DNA of 64,000 nucleotides from Metabacillus_B sp050107715 (GTDB lineage Bacteria > Bacillota > Bacilli > Bacillales > Bacillaceae), in the NCBI RefSeq assembly GCF_050107715.1, contig NZ_JBNILN010000016.1:3415-67414 (forward strand), written 5' to 3'. The notes below the pieces were generated by a model. The model was not told the origin of the DNA. It did not search any database and saw only the letters and a list, made by a program, of their open reading frames with translations. The number at the start of each line of letters is the position of its first letter. The first letter of the stretch is position 1. Shown here piece after piece: positions 54,800 through 63,894 of the stretch. The position numbers and the translations under genes are program-made.

Positions 54800-55258
54800 A
54801 TGGGTAGAAGGTATGCCGGCGCAGGACAGCGTCTTGTTGCCCAGTTGATTGATTCATTGATGATAATGGGAATTTGGGGATTGATTTTAATGATCCTTGC
54901 CCTTATCCCGGATACAGTCGTGAAGTCTCCCGTTTCAGTCATTATTTTTATCCTGGGGAGTGCTGCCAGCCTCTTTTATCAAATTGCAATGCCTGCTTCA
55001 CATTTCCAGGGAACGTTAGGTAAATATTGGATGGGGTTGAAAATTGTAGATGAATCTGGCGGACAGATTTCAATAGGCAAATCAATTGTAAGGGTGATTG
55101 GACTTAATGCCACCGGGACCTTCCCTTTGCTTTATTTGTTTGTTGTTTTCAATACAAATCATCAGGGACTGCATGACATGATGGCAAGTACAAGCGTGCT
55201 CAAGTATGACAAAAATCCGGCGATGCAGCCCGGTCATGTCCCTAATGCCGCCTCGTAG
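54800..55258 (+). CDS. RDD family membrane protein
   Basis: Protein of 152 residues with three membrane segments. Shows the family pattern: GQRLVAQLIDSLMI (Arg and Asp in helix 1), then GTLGKYWMGLKIVDESGGQISIGKSIVR. RDD proteins are probably transporters of small ions or metabolites; some are sodium/proton antiporters. ATG 54800 preferred; GTG 54788 crowds the GAGGAAG site. Confidence 0.85.
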   Translation: MGRRYAGAGQRLVAQLIDSLMIMGIWGLILMILALIPDTVVKSPVSVIIFILGSAASLFYQIAMPASHFQGTLGKYWMGLKIVDESGGQISIGKSIVRVIGLNATGTFPLLYLFVVFNTNHQGLHDMMASTSVLKYDKNPAMQPGHVPNAAS

Positions 55259-55380
55259 CCTGAATACCTAATTTAAACCGGACTGCTAAGGCAGACCGGA
55301 TTTTTCGTGTTAAGCGCTGTGCAACTTCACCCCTGGTTGGGAATAATATAGGTTAAACTATTAAAAAAGGAGGAGGAACA

Positions 55381-55974
55381 ATGGCTGGTGAGGGACTTCT
55401 TGAACTGACAGGTGCATCCATCCAGGCTGTCGGGACAGCGATTGCCGCAGCAGGAGAAGCACTTGTTGCGGGGAGTTCTCCTATTCTGGGTGAAAAATTA
55501 GTCGTGATTGGAAATGGTACAGAAGCTTCTGGAAACGCACTTCAGGCTGTGGCCCTATCTGCAGGAAGACGTTCATTGGCTGCATCCGGCTCCTGGTTTC
55601 AAGCTGCAGGGAATGCTGCGAATACAGTGGCAGGTGTATTTATCCTGAACGGAGATCGGGAAAACGGGCTCAGGCTTGATATACTGGGAGATTCTGTCCA
55701 GGCCGCGGGAGCTGCAATTGAGGCGGCTGCAGTTGATCCGTACTCTCCTTTAGCGGATATAATTGCAGCAGGTGAATACCTTGTTTCATTCGGAGCGGCG
55801 ATAGAGGCCATTGGCGCCTATTACCTCCTCAAAGGAAAGGAAGAGGAAGGAAACTCTATTCAGGCATTTGGAAGCATCCTTCAATTTTCAGGCGCTTCAA
55901 CCATCTCAGCTGCTCTTTCTAAAAGATACATAATAAACAGAAATGCCCCGCTCCAGTATCCTCAAAGGTCTTAA
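55381..55974 (+). CDS. Gly/Ala-rich repeat protein (DUF6944-like)
   Basis: Protein of 197 residues built from repeats of the form G-x-x-[hydrophobic]-Q-A-x-G: LTGASIQAVGTAI, ASGNALQAVAL, ASGSWFQAAGNAA, LGDSVQAAGAAI and FGSILQFSGAS. Segments are weakly hydrophobic and helical, which suggests membrane or interface association. I recall a Bacillus family DUF6944 of this kind, without a known role. AAAGGAGGAGG site is strong. Follows the RDD gene by 122 bp on the same strand. Confidence 0.7.
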   Translation: MAGEGLLELTGASIQAVGTAIAAAGEALVAGSSPILGEKLVVIGNGTEASGNALQAVALSAGRRSLAASGSWFQAAGNAANTVAGVFILNGDRENGLRLDILGDSVQAAGAAIEAAAVDPYSPLADIIAAGEYLVSFGAAIEAIGAYYLLKGKEEEGNSIQAFGSILQFSGASTISAALSKRYIINRNAPLQYPQRS

Positions 55975-56068
55975 CCCTTTTGCTGGAAGTCAATACTGAC
56001 GAATGCCCGTTCCCCATAAAACCGTCCAAATAAAAACAGCCCCCAGAATGAATCTGAGAGCCATTTTA

Positions 56069-56851
56069 TTAAATCTTCACTTCTACTTTAGCTGATTTCT
56101 TCAGTTCTTCCACTTTCTTGCCAAGTGATTCGTTTTGCTTTTGCTGGGTAAGCTGCTCTTTAATCTGAGGTTTTACTTCCTCAAGCTTAGGCGGCTTTTG
56201 GCCATTTGCACCGCCTTGCTCAGCAAATTGATTGTAATACTCTTCAATTTCCTTATCGGTTACTTCCGGCGCAGGAATTTCTTTTTCTACATACTTATTC
56301 ATTTTAATGCTTTCTTTGACTTGCTCATTCAGCTGCTTTTCATCCATGCCCTGCATTTTTAAAGCCTCTTGAAATTTCTTATCATCGTTATTGTACTGTT
56401 TTTTTATTTCCTCTACTTGCTTAGTAACTTCTTCATCCGAAGCCTTATACCCCTTTTTATCCGCTTCCTGCATGAGAATGTTCTGCCCGACCAAAGTATT
56501 CACCGTCTGATCCTTCACTTGCTTCTCAGCTTCTTTGGACGTAGGGTCCTGTCCCATTTGCTGCATTTGCATTTGAGTAGAAGATAAAGCGGCATTGTAT
56601 TCTTTTCCTTTAATCGGCTGATCGTTAACAACAGCGACCTCTTTATTATCTTCTACTTTTTGAGCATCCATCTTTTTCTGCATTTCTTCCATCTGCTTTT
56701 GCTGTTCTTCCTGGCTTGGCTGTTTAGCATTAGCCTGCTGTTCCGTTTCTTTCGTTTCTTTTTTTTCTTCTTTTGCCTCATCCTGTGCTCCGCATGCTGC
56801 TAGAACTAAGCTCATTAATCCTATGGTGAGAGGATACATTATTTTTTTCAT
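56069..56851 (-). CDS. SurA/PrsA-like chaperone lipoprotein without PPIase domain
   Basis: Lipoprotein of 260 residues. Signal peptide ends LAAC (Cys20). A Gln/Glu/Lys-rich linker (about 23-67) leads to a SurA N-terminal chaperone domain (VAVVNDQPIKGKEYNAAL, NTLVGQNILMQEADKKG, then paired helices to ESIKMNKYVEKEI). The parvulin PPIase domain of PrsA is absent; the end is a short charged helix. Likely assists folding of exported proteins as a holdase. Confidence 0.82.
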   Translation of the reverse strand: MKKIMYPLTIGLMSLVLAACGAQDEAKEEKKETKETEQQANAKQPSQEEQQKQMEEMQKKMDAQKVEDNKEVAVVNDQPIKGKEYNAALSSTQMQMQQMGQDPTSKEAEKQVKDQTVNTLVGQNILMQEADKKGYKASDEEVTKQVEEIKKQYNNDDKKFQEALKMQGMDEKQLNEQVKESIKMNKYVEKEIPAPEVTDKEIEEYYNQFAEQGGANGQKPPKLEEVKPQIKEQLTQQKQNESLGKKVEELKKSAKVEVKI

Positions 56852-57679
56852 CTTTTCTCCTCCTGCTGCAAGTTATAGTTGCTTTAATAGCTACAGTAGG
56901 CATTGTATCGGACCGGCAATAAAAAAGAAACCGCAATAGCCCAATTGTTATCTCTTTGAAACCTCTGTAATACTTTTAGAAATTCTGTGGTATTTCGTGG
57001 TGCATGGTTGGAAACAAGTACATCTTTAACAGTTTCTCCATATAATACCTGCTTTAATCGCTCTCTTTAAAAGAAACGTTCACTTCTTTCTGATGGGAAG
57101 TTTCCCTCTTGTGGGTGAGGATCCATATCGGCTTGGGCAGGAACACAGAAGATTCAGCCATTCCCGCACTTCTGCTTAGCAGTGGATGGGCTTCTTGTCC
57201 GGGCGAAGTCTGGCAGCCAAGGATATCTATTAAGGAATCGTTGCAGATGCTTTATTTAATGAGGGGATAAAAACAATTTGTTTGAATGATGAATATCGTC
57301 AGGAGGAGGGCCGGGGCAAGTGACTATTGAATGGGCTGCCGGCCGCTTGCATAGAGGGATTGTATAGTAGAGGAAAAAGAATCGGTAAATACTTATAGTC
57401 ATCATGGGCCAATGCCAAAGCATACTTCAGAATTTGTTGAAACAACACATCCTTACCAATCCATGATTGTGCAAAAACCGGGCTCGGCCGTGCAGGGCGT
57501 TCATCTGCACATAGCTTCACAGCAAGAGGATCTTAGAAAAACTATCGGCTTTTACAACAATTGAATTTGCACGACTCTTTAATACCACTGTCGAAACCAT
57601 TGAACTTGTAAAACTTGCCGTCTGCAGATAATAACTCATTGTTTCGTACAATCCAAAAACTGCTCCTAATCAAGCGTTG
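56852..57679. other. 830-bp gap, no supported gene
   Basis: No convincing frame on either strand; a 73-codon minus frame at 57299-57520 lacks a ribosome site and has poor composition. It lies among small accessory genes, so eroded coding sequence is possible but unproven. Confidence 0.4.
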
Positions 57680-57715
57680 TTATCCGCTTGCATCTGAGAG
57701 CAGTTTTTTTAACTG
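57662..57715 (-). terminator. terminator overlapping the end of the gene at 57680
   Basis: AAAAACTGCTC and GAGCAGTTTTT span the last codons and stop, with T residues on the minus strand. Confidence 0.6.
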
Positions 57716-57916
57716 ATTAAGTTTCATTTTGTATTGAATCATGTTATAGTCCATTTGCTCTTTTAAATGTTCAATGGAGTCGGATGAGGTGTTAGAACTG
57801 TCCGGGTAGTCGGCGTCGAACATCGTATTCAATATTCTCGTTGCTTCTGTAGCAGAAGCTTCAGCTCTATCTAGCTCCGTTTGCAGTTTCAGCAGGGCCT
57901 GGCGTCTCTTGCTCAT
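57680..57916 (-). CDS. small helical protein, second pair, member B
   Basis: Protein of 78 residues: LKLQTELDRAEASATEATRI, a Ser/Asp-rich turn (DADYPDSSNTSSDS), then EHLKEQMDYNMIQYKMKL. A two-helix hairpin is expected. Its ATG overlaps the stop of the upstream gene by four bases (ATGA). No WxG motif. By architecture it resembles small partners of LXG-type toxins such as YwqH, but this is inference. Confidence 0.5.
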   Translation of the reverse strand: MSKRRQALLKLQTELDRAEASATEATRILNTMFDADYPDSSNTSSDSIEHLKEQMDYNMIQYKMKLNQLKKLLSDASG

Positions 57917-58179
57917 TCTGCTGTCTCCATTTGAATGAGCCGTCTGTTCATTTCTGATTGGAGTTCCGTGCCGATTTTCTTAATTTCTTTTTCAGTTTCC
58001 ATTAATTCTTTGGCTGCTTTTTCAAATTCAGACGAGTGCTTCTTATTTTTAAATGCATTTTTATATATAAAAAACTCGGTTTCAGGGAGCTCCTTTAAAA
58101 AATCCCCTACAATGTCTGTTTTATATATTAGTACAGCGGCTTCAGCAGACGGCTGAATGTTAACTTCTAATCGCATCAT
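57913..58179 (-). CDS. small helical protein, second pair, member A
   Basis: Protein of 88 residues: strands LEVNIQPSAEAAVLIYKTDIV, then helical FLKELPETEFFIYKNAF and a long charged helix SEFEKAAKELMETEKEIKKI. No recognised motif. GAGGAGG lies upstream of the ATG. It overlaps member B by four bases, so the pair should be made in equal amounts. Confidence 0.5.
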   Translation of the reverse strand: MMRLEVNIQPSAEAAVLIYKTDIVGDFLKELPETEFFIYKNAFKNKKHSSEFEKAAKELMETEKEIKKIGTELQSEMNRRLIQMETAE

Positions 58180-58489
58180 CTCTATGCCTCCTCATTAAGC
58201 ATTTCTACTGAATGACAAACTCTCATTATTTTGATTAAGCCATGCCTGATATGTGTAAAAAATTGTATGATTAGTGTACAGTACCCGTTTTAGTGCATAG
58301 GTAAAACGGACTTTGACGCCTGTTCTTTAGTTTTCCTCTTTTGTCTCACTTAAACATATCTAGCAGAGATATTTATTCTTCTCTGATGGAAGTCTATGTT
58401 TGTATCCCAAAGCCTGAAGTAAACCAAATGGTGATCTGCTGTGAAAAGCAAAAAAAACCTGCTTTTTCAGCAGGTTTTTCCCAATTTCT
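58180..58489 (-). terminator. gap with terminator after the nuclease gene
   Basis: AAACCTGC and GCAGGTTT with T8 on the minus strand (about 58449-58478). The rest of the gap shows no gene. Confidence 0.7.
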
Positions 58490-61400
58490 TTAGCGGGCAC
58501 AAAATTCTTTGTACTGGTTTTGATTGCTCTTGTTTAAAATTTGCTCCCAGATGCTGCAAATTCTTTTTTTCGAGCTGAAATCTGTTTGAATTAATAAAGG
58601 ATCATGATCGCTCGCGCGTCCCTGTTCTTCCATGAAGGCTGAGTTGATATGAACAATATCAGCTTTTGTCGTTTTCGCAAGATGCTTGGATACTAAGATG
58701 TGATCAAGTACTTGAGAGTTTCCCTGGTAGATGTAAGAGTAACGTTCTTTAGCAGGAATTTTATCAACCATGTTTTTAAGCTCGGAACCTTCTAAGATAT
58801 CGAATGTTTTTGAGAATTCAAAGTCATTGAAATCTCCAAGAACGATCATATTAGCATCCGGGTTCTTCTTTTCCACGTCTTTAACAAATCCATTGATAAT
58901 CGCAGCAATTTTATGTCTTTGCTCTTCACTTTTCAATTCCGGAGGCTGGTTTTTTCCGAAAAGCGGCTGGTCTCCACCTTTGGAGTTAAAGTGATTGGCT
59001 ACGACAATGACGTCCTCGCCGTTAAATTTGAATTGAGCTGCCAGAGACTTTCTGCTTGATTCAAAGGCTTCATTTGCAGGATCAATCCGGCCGGGATTTA
59101 AAGTCAATTTGCCTTTCTCATATCCTACCGCTTGTGTAGCCGTCCCTTTCTTTCCAGGAGCAAGCTTGACCCTGTCTTCGTTGTACAGAAATCCAACCCG
59201 GATGTTTCCGCCCGGCTGTCCGCCGTCTTTTTTATCTTCTGGTGCAATGTCTGTATATGAATATTCAGGTCCGCCTAATTCTTTGATCTTATCAATAAGC
59301 TTCTTATAGCTTTCACCAGCAGCTGTCGTTCCAGTATCAGCCGGACCATCATTGTCCTGCATTTCAGTAAGGCCAACAATGTCTGGTTTGTTTAAATTCG
59401 TAACAATTGCCTGAGCAAGCTTTGTAACCTTTTCATCGCCGTCTGCCGCAGAAAAGTTCTCAACATTATAGGATGCAACAGTCAATTCATCCTTTTTGCT
59501 CTTAATATGGGTGATTTCGCGTTTTGTATTTCCCGGCACAAACTCAGGAAGTTCATTTTTGCTGCTGAGAATTTTGTAATTGCTGAAACCGTAGCTCACA
59601 ACACCATTTATCATTCCTTTGAAGGAATCACCTGTTTTGGCAAGGAATGACTCATCGTTAATATCAATGTGCAGACGTTCAGGGTTAAAGTCATTTTTCT
59701 TTGCCCGAAGTCCGCCATCCTTCGTATTCGATTTTACACTTTCAGGAACCACAACTAGTTCGCCGTATTTTTGAGGAGCAACAACTTTGGGATTTTCGAC
59801 TCCTACTCTCATTCCTTCTAAACTTTCATAAAAATCAATTCCGTCCTCTTCAGGGTCAAATGCCGCAAATTGATCGTTGTCAATTACTTTTGCAGGGGCG
59901 ATTCGGTCCTTGCCGATCATCACAGGTGCCGGAAGTTCATTATTAGAAGAAACCTTCTCAATGCCCGCTGCGTTGATTTCTGTTACCGGTAAATCAGTCT
60001 GGAGCTTTTCGCTGTATCCTTCAAGGACCCATTCCTTTACTTGTCCGCTTGCTTTTACAATGTCCCCAGCTTTCAAGCCGTGAGAGCGTTTGTAGACTAA
60101 AATTCCTTCAGAAGTGTTTTCGTTGCTGTCGGGGTTCATGTCCTGCATGTAGAAATTGCTGCTGTCTGCAACGTGCGTAACGATTCCTTCCACATCGGCA
60201 ACATTTTGTCCGTTATAAGGAGATGTATGACTTTCCCCTTGAATGTCATGAATGCGGATAGCTTCTTTTTGTATTTTGTATTCAAATGCAGACGAGTCAC
60301 TGTTTTTTAAACCATTCTTAACAGCAACAGCCTTGATTACCGTATCCTTTTCAACTTTAATTGGTCCTTCGTATCGAATGCTTTGAGTATTGGGTTCGCT
60401 TCCATCGACTGTGAAATAAATAGCGGCGCCCTCCGTCTCTGTTGAAAGAGCAACCTCCGTTCCTGATTGAATAAAACCAGGAGCAGGATCTGCAGTGACA
60501 GGGCGAACCGCTGACTCATCTTCCACTGCATCCTGAGAGAATCTCGGAACAAGCTTGTACTCGTTAAAGTTATAATCGATGACTCCGGTAATTGAATCGT
60601 ATGTCTTCCCGGATTCCAGAAGTGCGCTGTCAGAAGGTTTTATGACAAATTTGCCATTTGCATCCTCTGCAGAAAAATTTCCATTGCTGTCTTTGGACCC
60701 GACAGATGCATTTTTAACGGTAACGAGTTCCCCTTCGATCTCTTCATTAAAATTCTGTGAAGATACGATTTGAGCTTCCGGCACCCCTGCGTCTGCCTGT
60801 TCAACAGATACAGCTTCAGCAGACGTATCGAGCTGGGACATTCCGTAGTAATCGTTCACTGAGCCTGAAGCCTTGATTCTGTCACCCGCCTTAACTTTTG
60901 CATCAAGGCTGGCTCCTCTAATAATCATGCCGGCTGTATCATCCTGGATGTAGACATTGTTCTTTCCGCCCGCTGTAAAAATCGCCGTGACCGTTCCCGT
61001 TACTGCAGCTGAAGACCCTTTTGGGAGCACACGGGCTTCGGCAATCGTTTTTAGTTCATCCGTTGGAGGCTCACTTACGGCATCTGAAAATTCAATAGCG
61101 GATGCGTTTTTAACCCCCGGCATGCTATTGTAAGCAAGCAATTCGCCGGTCACTTTTATTTTCTTTCCGATTAAAGCAGGATTTGACTGCAGTCCGAAAG
61201 TGGATCGGAAGCTTGATGGAAGCTGTACAGAAACCATTTTGCTTACGTCTTTTTCTGCACTGCTGTCCGCGATTGCAACATTGTAATCGTTGCCAAAAGG
61301 GGGGTCAAATTTGACTGATTTTGCACCGGTTGTATGAGCTGTAATATATCCTTCAACCGTTGCAGTCTGGCCGTTATTGTTCGCAATTGCTTCCGCTACG

Positions 61401-61513
61401 GTCAGTACATCCGCTGCTCTTGAAACATTCGCCCCTGCTGGAGCAAGCAGGCTGAAAATCATGGCAAAAGCAATAGATAAGTGCATAAACCATTTCATAC
61501 TCTTTTTATTCAT
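58490..61513 (-). CDS. secreted multi-domain nuclease (ExeM/YhcR-like)
   Basis: Exported protein of 1007 residues. Signal peptide ends near SRAADVL (about residue 33). Then come repeated OB-fold domains (TATVEGYITAHTTGAKSV; AAVTGTVTAIFTAGGKNNVYIQDDTAG; VADVEGIVTHVADSSNFYMQD), a chitobiase-like segment (PVTADPAPGFIQSGTEVALST) and a C-terminal exonuclease-endonuclease-phosphatase domain with ASYNVENF, GLTEMQDNDG, VANHFNSKGGD, LGDFNDF and SDHDPLL. Probably degrades extracellular DNA or RNA. It ends in a basic, Cys-containing tail with no sortase motif. ATG 61513 follows GAGGAGG. Confidence 0.87.
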   Translation of the reverse strand: MNKKSMKWFMHLSIAFAMIFSLLAPAGANVSRAADVLTVAEAIANNNGQTATVEGYITAHTTGAKSVKFDPPFGNDYNVAIADSSAEKDVSKMVSVQLPSSFRSTFGLQSNPALIGKKIKVTGELLAYNSMPGVKNASAIEFSDAVSEPPTDELKTIAEARVLPKGSSAAVTGTVTAIFTAGGKNNVYIQDDTAGMIIRGASLDAKVKAGDRIKASGSVNDYYGMSQLDTSAEAVSVEQADAGVPEAQIVSSQNFNEEIEGELVTVKNASVGSKDSNGNFSAEDANGKFVIKPSDSALLESGKTYDSITGVIDYNFNEYKLVPRFSQDAVEDESAVRPVTADPAPGFIQSGTEVALSTETEGAAIYFTVDGSEPNTQSIRYEGPIKVEKDTVIKAVAVKNGLKNSDSSAFEYKIQKEAIRIHDIQGESHTSPYNGQNVADVEGIVTHVADSSNFYMQDMNPDSNENTSEGILVYKRSHGLKAGDIVKASGQVKEWVLEGYSEKLQTDLPVTEINAAGIEKVSSNNELPAPVMIGKDRIAPAKVIDNDQFAAFDPEEDGIDFYESLEGMRVGVENPKVVAPQKYGELVVVPESVKSNTKDGGLRAKKNDFNPERLHIDINDESFLAKTGDSFKGMINGVVSYGFSNYKILSSKNELPEFVPGNTKREITHIKSKKDELTVASYNVENFSAADGDEKVTKLAQAIVTNLNKPDIVGLTEMQDNDGPADTGTTAAGESYKKLIDKIKELGGPEYSYTDIAPEDKKDGGQPGGNIRVGFLYNEDRVKLAPGKKGTATQAVGYEKGKLTLNPGRIDPANEAFESSRKSLAAQFKFNGEDVIVVANHFNSKGGDQPLFGKNQPPELKSEEQRHKIAAIINGFVKDVEKKNPDANMIVLGDFNDFEFSKTFDILEGSELKNMVDKIPAKERYSYIYQGNSQVLDHILVSKHLAKTTKADIVHINSAFMEEQGRASDHDPLLIQTDFSSKKRICSIWEQILNKSNQNQYKEFCAR

Positions 61514-61858
61514 CCTCATATCCTCCTCTATAAAATCCTCGTACAAAATATATATCAATGCTAATGGTAAATCTATGCGATTTTTGTAAATTTTACTTGA
61601 TCGAGTGTAAACAATATGACGCTATTTTAAAAGAATACGAAAATAACGTCATAAAAATAGGTCGAAAGAATGAAAAATAAGGAAGGTCCTTGAGCGCTGA
61701 AAAGGGCATAATTGGAAGGATCCCTTAAATTCGACATCATCTACTAAGTTGTGCCTCATCATTAATCTTGCGCCATTCTCTTTGCGTATGTAAAAAGACT
61801 GAAAATTAGTAGACATATAGAACCGTGTCCAATGATACGGTTTATAACGCCGAAAAAT

Positions 61859-63274
61859 TTACATTTTCTCTATTGAGTACAGCTTGCACTTATCATATAA
61901 ACTCGTTTTCCCAATTCCAAGAAGCCTTGCTGCTTTTGCTCTATTTCCGCCCGTCATTTTCAAAGCCCCGATAATGGCTGCCTTTTCAGCATCGCAAACA
62001 CTCTCCTTCAGCGTCCTAATGGGCTCTCCCATAAAATGTTTGGCAGATGAAGACGGTACCCCACGGGTCCCATTGTTTTCTTCACTTTGCAAATATAAGG
62101 GCATATGCTCCGGGAATATTGTAAGACCATCCAGGACATTAACCGCTCTTTCAAGAACGTTTTCAAGTTCCCGAATATTTCCCGGCCAGTCATGCTCTTC
62201 AAGCAAAGCAGCGGCTTCCTCGGACAGCTTTAAACCATAATGATGAAATTTCCCTTCGAGCTTTCTCAACAGAAGGGTGCTTACAGGCAGGATGTCCTCT
62301 TTCCGGTCCCTGAGGGGAGGGATCTCAATTTTTATAACGTTCAGCCTGTAGTAGAGATCCTTGCGGAAAGACCCTTCTTCCACCATTGTTTCAAGACGGC
62401 GATGTGTGGCAGCTATGACCCTGACATCAATTTTTATGGGCCCTCTCCCTCCGATTCTCTCAATCTCTCTTTCCTGAAGCACCCTTAATAATTTGCTTTG
62501 CATTTGCAGCGGAAGGTCGCCGATTTCATCTAAAAAGATCGTTCCGCCATTAGCAAGTTCAAATTTTCCTTTCTTTCCTCCTTTTTTAGCACCCGTAAAG
62601 GAACCTTCTTCATACCCGAATATCTCTGATTCAAATAAATGTTCAGGAATGGATGCACAATTGATTCTCATAAAAGGCAAATGCTTTCTTCCGCTCGTCT
62701 GATGAATAGCATGGGCAAAGAGTTCCTTTCCAGTACCTGATTCCCCTAAAAGAAGAATAGCTGAGTGACTTTCCGAAACGCGCTTAGCGAGATGCTTTGC
62801 CTCAATAAATTTCCGGCTCTCCCCAATCAAATCGCCAAAATGATATTTGCTTTGCAGCTCATTTTCATAACGGTTTTTATAATAGTTTAATTCATCCATC
62901 AAAGGCTGCAGCTTTCTGGAATAATCAAGCCATTCCTGCGGATTCCTGAACATTACCGTACCGACTGCCCCAACAAGCTGCCCTTTTACATACAATGGGT
63001 ATCGGTTTGCGATCATTTCACTCCCGTTAATTGGATGAATAGAGGCAACCTCTGCTTTGCCCGTTTTAGCGACAATTTGCATCCTGGAGTTTTCAATGAT
63101 CTCCTGGACAGGTCTGCCTATCGCTTCGTCCGAAGAAACTTTCAAAAAATCACAGTAAGCATGATTCAGATATAGAATAGTCCCTTTGTGATTAACAACA
63201 ACTGTGCATTCTGCCGCCAGATTGATCACTTCTTCAAGCCAGTCCGGCGGGACGAGTTCCAATAATCCTTTCAC
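61859..63274 (-). CDS. sigma-54 dependent transcriptional activator with PAS domain
   Basis: Enhancer-binding protein of 471 residues. N-terminal PAS sensor (about 12-115, CTVVVNHKGTILYLNHAY), AAA+ domain with Walker A GESGTGKE (177-184), the sigma-54 contact loop as GSFTGA (224-229) rather than the usual GAFTGA, and GTIFLDEIGDLP. The C-terminal Fis-type helix-turn-helix (about 430-471) has NRAKAARLLGIGKTSLYDK. Target genes are not in the window; it resembles RocR/AcoR-class regulators of catabolic operons. Confidence 0.92.
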   Translation of the reverse strand: MKGLLELVPPDWLEEVINLAAECTVVVNHKGTILYLNHAYCDFLKVSSDEAIGRPVQEIIENSRMQIVAKTGKAEVASIHPINGSEMIANRYPLYVKGQLVGAVGTVMFRNPQEWLDYSRKLQPLMDELNYYKNRYENELQSKYHFGDLIGESRKFIEAKHLAKRVSESHSAILLLGESGTGKELFAHAIHQTSGRKHLPFMRINCASIPEHLFESEIFGYEEGSFTGAKKGGKKGKFELANGGTIFLDEIGDLPLQMQSKLLRVLQEREIERIGGRGPIKIDVRVIAATHRRLETMVEEGSFRKDLYYRLNVIKIEIPPLRDRKEDILPVSTLLLRKLEGKFHHYGLKLSEEAAALLEEHDWPGNIRELENVLERAVNVLDGLTIFPEHMPLYLQSEENNGTRGVPSSSAKHFMGEPIRTLKESVCDAEKAAIIGALKMTGGNRAKAARLLGIGKTSLYDKCKLYSIEKM

Positions 63275-63480
63275 CTAAAACTCTCCTTCGTAAATGTTAA
63301 CGTTTTCATATATAGTAACGATTTCACGGTTGAGCTGTCAAAAGCAGCTTGAATTACTCATGAGAAAATTCCGCTGTTAATTCGGCTGATAAACTATACA
63401 ATTCGCATGATTATGTTTGCCTGGCGCGATTCAGGGGGCTGCGGAACGGTTTTTTCAGCTATAGATTGGACCGCATCTTC
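63275..63480. other. region between the sigma-54 activator and the tandem array
   Basis: No gene is supported. It likely contains the promoter of the activator, but no confident -35/-10 pair could be fixed. Confidence 0.35.
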
Positions 63481-63660
63481 GTTTTATTGTCCGTACTTTT
63501 GTTTTATTGTCCGTACTTCTGTTTTATTGTCCGTACTTTTGTTTTATTGTCCGTACTTTTGTTTTATTGTCCGTACTTCTGTTTTATTGTCCGTACTTTT
63601 GTTTTATTGTCCGTACTTCTGTTTTATTGTCCGTACTTTTGTTTTATTGTCCGTACTTTT
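63481..63660. repeat. tandem array of nine 20-bp units
   Basis: Nine perfect copies of GTTTTATTGTCCGTACTTYT, varying only at position 19 (C in copies 2, 5 and 7). Because 20 is not a multiple of 3, all frames cycle through the same sequence. The frames at 63407-63732 are a by-product, not genes. Confidence 0.97.
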
Positions 63661-63793
63661 CATATAAAGACTTTTCGATGTAATTCGACAGGCTGGGCGG
63701 ACTCATTGCTTACCGTTTCCTTCTGTTTTTGAGATACAAGCTGTACCAAATCGGTAAAACCATTCGGATTCCGCCCGGGTTTGGTCCTGGAAC
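63661..63793. repeat. spacer of the higher-order repeat, copy 1
   Basis: Starts CATATAAAGACTTTTCGATG. The first 106 bp recur exactly at 63895-64000, giving a period of 234 bp for array plus spacer. Confidence 0.9.
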
Positions 63794-63894
63794 TTTTTAT
63801 TGTCCGTATTTTTGTTTTATTGTCCGTACTCATCGTTTTATTGTCCGTACTTTTATTTTATTGTCCGTACTTCTGTTTTATTGTCCGTACTTTT
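63794..63894. repeat. second cluster of the 20-bp unit (five degenerate copies)
   Basis: Five copies with substitutions in the first, second and fourth units and one extra C at 63834. Last copy runs straight into the repeated spacer, as in the first cluster. Confidence 0.92.

Noticed and set aside
57299..57520. 73-codon minus frame
   Set aside because: No ribosome site, no recognisable motif, Pro/Ser-rich composition unlike neighbours.
63481..63894. CRISPR array
   Set aside because: Units are head-to-tail without unique spacers between them, and no cas genes are present.
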